From positions 62,001 through 126,000 of the forward strand of contig NC_015952.1 in assembly GCF_000147815.2 (NCBI RefSeq): 64,000 bases of DNA, read 5' to 3'. Source of the DNA: Streptomyces violaceusniger Tu 4113 (GTDB lineage: Bacteria > Actinomycetota > Actinomycetes > Streptomycetales > Streptomycetaceae). The notes below the pieces were generated by a model. It had not been told where the DNA came from. It saw only the letters and a program-made list of their open reading frames with translations, and did not search any database. Made by a program: the position numbers and the translations under genes. Each line of letters starts with the position of its first letter. Within the stretch, counting starts at the first letter, position 1. Of this stretch, positions 62,205 through 64,000 are shown piece by piece.

Positions 62205-63154
62205 CAGACCGCCTCCGCCGCGAGCTGTTCGGCGAACCCCAGCTTCGGCATGGGCGAGTTCTCACCGAAGGTGAACCGGGCCTTGCCCGCCTCCTTCGCC
62301 ATCACTGCCGTGATCAACAGCCCCAGCTCGTACGGAGCCCGGTTGTGGTCCGCCTTGCGCCCGCGGTGCTTCGCCTCCCGCGACAGCCGCGTCCGCGCCT
62401 GCGCCAGGATGTCCCGCACGTCCGGCGTCCCCCCGGCCAGCCCGTACGCCGTCTCCGCCAGCCGCTCCGCGCCGCCCTCACGCCGCATCAGGTACGCGAA
62501 CGCCGCCGCCGCCGACGGGCAGCAGTTGGTCCCCGACTCGATCTGCCGCCCCGCCTCCACCGTGTCGACCACGCCCGAATACCGCTGATCGAACAGGTCG
62601 CCGATCTTCGGCGCGGTGAACCTCGTGCGGTTCCACAGCGACCAGTGCACATCCCGCTGCGTGTCGTACAGCATGAGCAGCCGCACAGCCGCACCCAGCG
62701 CCGTACGGTACGAGCCGACCCCGCGCCCGGCGAGCGCATCCGCCGGCGTCCGCTTGAGACCGATGTCGGCGTACCGGATCACCTCCACCGGCACGTCCCG
62801 GCCCACCCAGCCCGTCAGCGGCTGCCTGGCTTCCACGGCCGCGAGGCACCGGTGCCGACCGTTGGAGATCCCGCCGTGCGTGCACAGGCATACGATGTCC
62901 GGGATACCCGACTGCCAGTCCCCGGCGGTCATCGCGGTCGCGATGCCCGACGCGTGTCCGCGCCTGCTGCCGCGCGGGTTGCAGCCGCACTCTGTCCCAA
63001 TTTCGAGGGCGGACTCAAGTTCGGCGAGGCTCAGCGTCTCCCACGACACCTGATACGGCGGACCCTCCACCTGGTGCGTTGAGGTGTCGCCCGTAGGGGT
63101 CATCCCGTCGACACTCGCCCTATCCGGCTTTTCTGTCTGGCTCTTACTTGACAT
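62204..63154 (-). CDS. ParB/DGQHR-like protein, 316 aa
   Basis: ATG 63154 follows GGAGGCAGTTCCACC. Near residue 96 GISNGRHRCLAAVEARQ resembles the G-x-H-R-x-x-A box of ParB-like N-terminal nuclease folds and of DGQHR proteins. This type binds or hydrolyses nucleotides in partition and DNA-linked regulators. The rest has helical segments and RLSREAKHRGRKADHNRAP, basic enough to contact DNA. A second function is possible; the family call is moderate. It is followed by the coupled helix-turn-helix gene. Confidence 0.68.
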   Translation of the reverse strand: MSSKSQTEKPDRASVDGMTPTGDTSTHQVEGPPYQVSWETLSLAELESALEIGTECGCNPRGSRRGHASGIATAMTAGDWQSGIPDIVCLCTHGGISNGRHRCLAAVEARQPLTGWVGRDVPVEVIRYADIGLKRTPADALAGRGVGSYRTALGAAVRLLMLYDTQRDVHWSLWNRTRFTAPKIGDLFDQRYSGVVDTVEAGRQIESGTNCCPSAAAAFAYLMRREGGAERLAETAYGLAGGTPDVRDILAQARTRLSREAKHRGRKADHNRAPYELGLLITAVMAKEAGKARFTFGENSPMPKLGFAEQLAAEAV

Positions 63155-63478
63155 GGTGGAACTGCCTCCATGCGAGGGATGGGTGGGCCCCCTGCTCTCG
63201 TCCGGCAAGACCTCAAGCGGGGGGCCCCTTCATAGGAGACGCTAATGCCACTCCCCGGGCGATACATGCCCAGAAAACGCTGATCACGCCAACGCACCCG
63301 GAACGGACGAAGCCTGAGAGTGGTCGGAACCCAGATCACGTGAGGAAAGATCACACATCTGGATAGACTGCCCAGATTGCCAGAAGGGGCCCTCCGCACG
63401 ATCCCAGGTAAAAGATCGGAAAGGCGCCCCCCCGTGGCCAGCACAGACACGACAGAGCGCGGGAAGCTGGCTAGAACA
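63155..63478. other. Intergenic region upstream of the ParB-like gene
   Basis: No gene supported. It holds a GGGGCCCC-centred inverted pair (GGTGGGCCCCCTG / CGGGGGGCCCC near 63182-63226), and AT-richer segments (GATCACACATCTGGATAG near 63347) that could carry promoters for the leftward genes. Confidence 0.5.
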
Positions 63479-63776
63479 TCACTGCGGGGACTTGACGGGG
63501 ACCAGGGCAGCGCTCCCGCCCGGAGCGGCGAACCTCAGCAGACGCGTACCAGAAAAGGCCGCCTCGACAGCCCAGACGGTGTACTCGTCCTCTCCGTAGT
63601 TCTTCCCACCCAGCGTCTCCACTTGCCACTTGTGTGCTCATGCCCGCTAGAGCAGCGGGAGCCGGACCCGTCCGGTCCGGGTTGACTGTGTGGTCGCAGA
63701 TGAGCAGGACCCCGCCCGGCGGAGGCGCCTTGAAGCACGTGCCGATCAGCGCTCGGTTGCGGTCCTCGTCCGCCAC
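63479..63776 (-). pseudogene. Small gene with an apparent frame switch
   Basis: From a GTG at 63776, about 45 residues (DEDRNRALIGTCFKAPPPGG and onward) show good codon bias. Then, near 63640, coding character moves to another frame, which reads KNYGEDEYTVWAVEAAFSGT and ends PVKSPQ at 63479. The original frame past this point is Arg-rich and looks non-coding. So a one-base frameshift probably split one gene of about 95 residues, unless slippage is programmed. Confidence 0.5.
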
Positions 63777-63778
63777 CC

Positions 63779-64000
63779 CTAACCGAGCAGCCCCGAGACC
63801 TGCACCAGAGGCTGGACGCGCCGGACGCCCGGCAACCCGTAGATCCCCGACGTCCTGGTGCCCTTCGCGACGTCCCGGTAGCGCGTCTCACGCCGGAAGA
63901 CCGGCGCGTCCACGTACGCATCCTCCACACCCACCCCGGGCACCAGGGCCTTGAACCCCGCCCGCTGAGTGGGCGTCACGTGCCCGTACAGCGCATCCAG
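63779..64000 (-). CDS. C-terminal part of a protein cut by the right edge
   Basis: Open from the right edge to a TAG, no start in the window. At least 73 residues: an alpha/beta stretch with ALVPGVGVEDAYVDAPVFRR and a charged, proline-rich end. Not recognised. Upstream in the same transcript as the frame-switched gene, 2 bp apart. Confidence 0.62.
   Translation of the reverse strand: MDALYGHVTPTQRAGFKALVPGVGVEDAYVDAPVFRRETRYRDVAKGTRTSGIYGLPGVRRVQPLVQVSGLLG

Noticed and set aside
63377..63685. Forward frame of 102 residues near the right end
   Set aside because: Antisense to the frame-switched reverse gene, which has better codon bias; no ribosome site.

Overview
This is very GC-rich DNA with actinobacterial codon use (third positions almost all G or C), GTG starts and purine-rich Shine-Dalgarno sites. 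It looks like accessory DNA of a Streptomyces or close relative, most likely a large plasmid or plasmid-like prophage/integrative element. I see no ribosomal RNA, no tRNA, no CRISPR array, no transposase and no housekeeping operon. There are about 100 genes, most short and unrecognised. Recognisable ones handle DNA or regulation: an AAA+ helicase-type ATPase, a tyrosine recombinase, an ERF-type single-strand annealing protein, a DEDDh 3'-5' exonuclease, a ParB-like protein coupled to a helix-turn-helix protein, a candidate replication/control protein with two winged helices, an XRE-TPR regulator, a cold shock protein, a GNAT acetyltransferase and a YkgJ-type cysteine cluster protein. No capsid, tail, terminase or conjugation ATPase gene was recognised, although a hydrophobic protein is cut by the left edge and one small protein (43056-43568) faintly resembles a prohead protease.

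Left block, 0-38.6 kb: rightward single genes and short operons, each ending in a strong hairpin. Thirteen of them start from the same control cassette. It is a 19-bp palindrome, consensus CTAGCACATNATGTGCTAG, whose right arm runs into an extended -10 box (TGCTAGAGT). It sits 37-49 nt before the start codon and is usually followed by the leader element GACCACGGCAGA. This is a dispersed, probably co-regulated set of genes and is the most striking feature of the window. Two variant palindromes lie in a 43-bp direct repeat upstream of the first two units. The tyrosine recombinase gene (12.2-13.5 kb, reverse) interrupts the block and ends next to a perfect 20-bp palindrome. At 30.6-31.4 kb an 810-bp non-coding region is packed with inverted repeats: TTCGCGAA cores, three exact copies of GCGCACGGTTGCG, a perfect 19-bp inverted pair and a 48-bp near-perfect palindrome. 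It resembles a replication origin or partition site.

Middle block, 38.6-42.3 kb: a gene whose 3' end carries a perfect triple 82-bp tandem repeat, a small helix-turn-helix protein, duplicated terminators and the candidate replication/control gene.

Right block, 42.3-60.9 kb: chains of small rightward genes overlapping by 4 bp (GTGA or ATGA), many with Cys/His zinc motifs or a single membrane helix. An XRE-TPR regulator, a zinc-site protein, a basic protein and the exonuclease run in reverse. ERF is in this block. The palindromic cassette is absent here, apart from one isolated leader-like GACCACGGCA at 59.88 kb. The last 3 kb runs leftward: a coiled-coil protein, the ParB-like/HTH pair, a frame-disrupted small gene and a gene cut by the window edge.

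Taken together: an origin-like region, recombination and replication enzymes, and a plasmid-wide operator network controlling unknown genes, consistent with a large actinobacterial plasmid. All function calls come from reading the sequence by eye.
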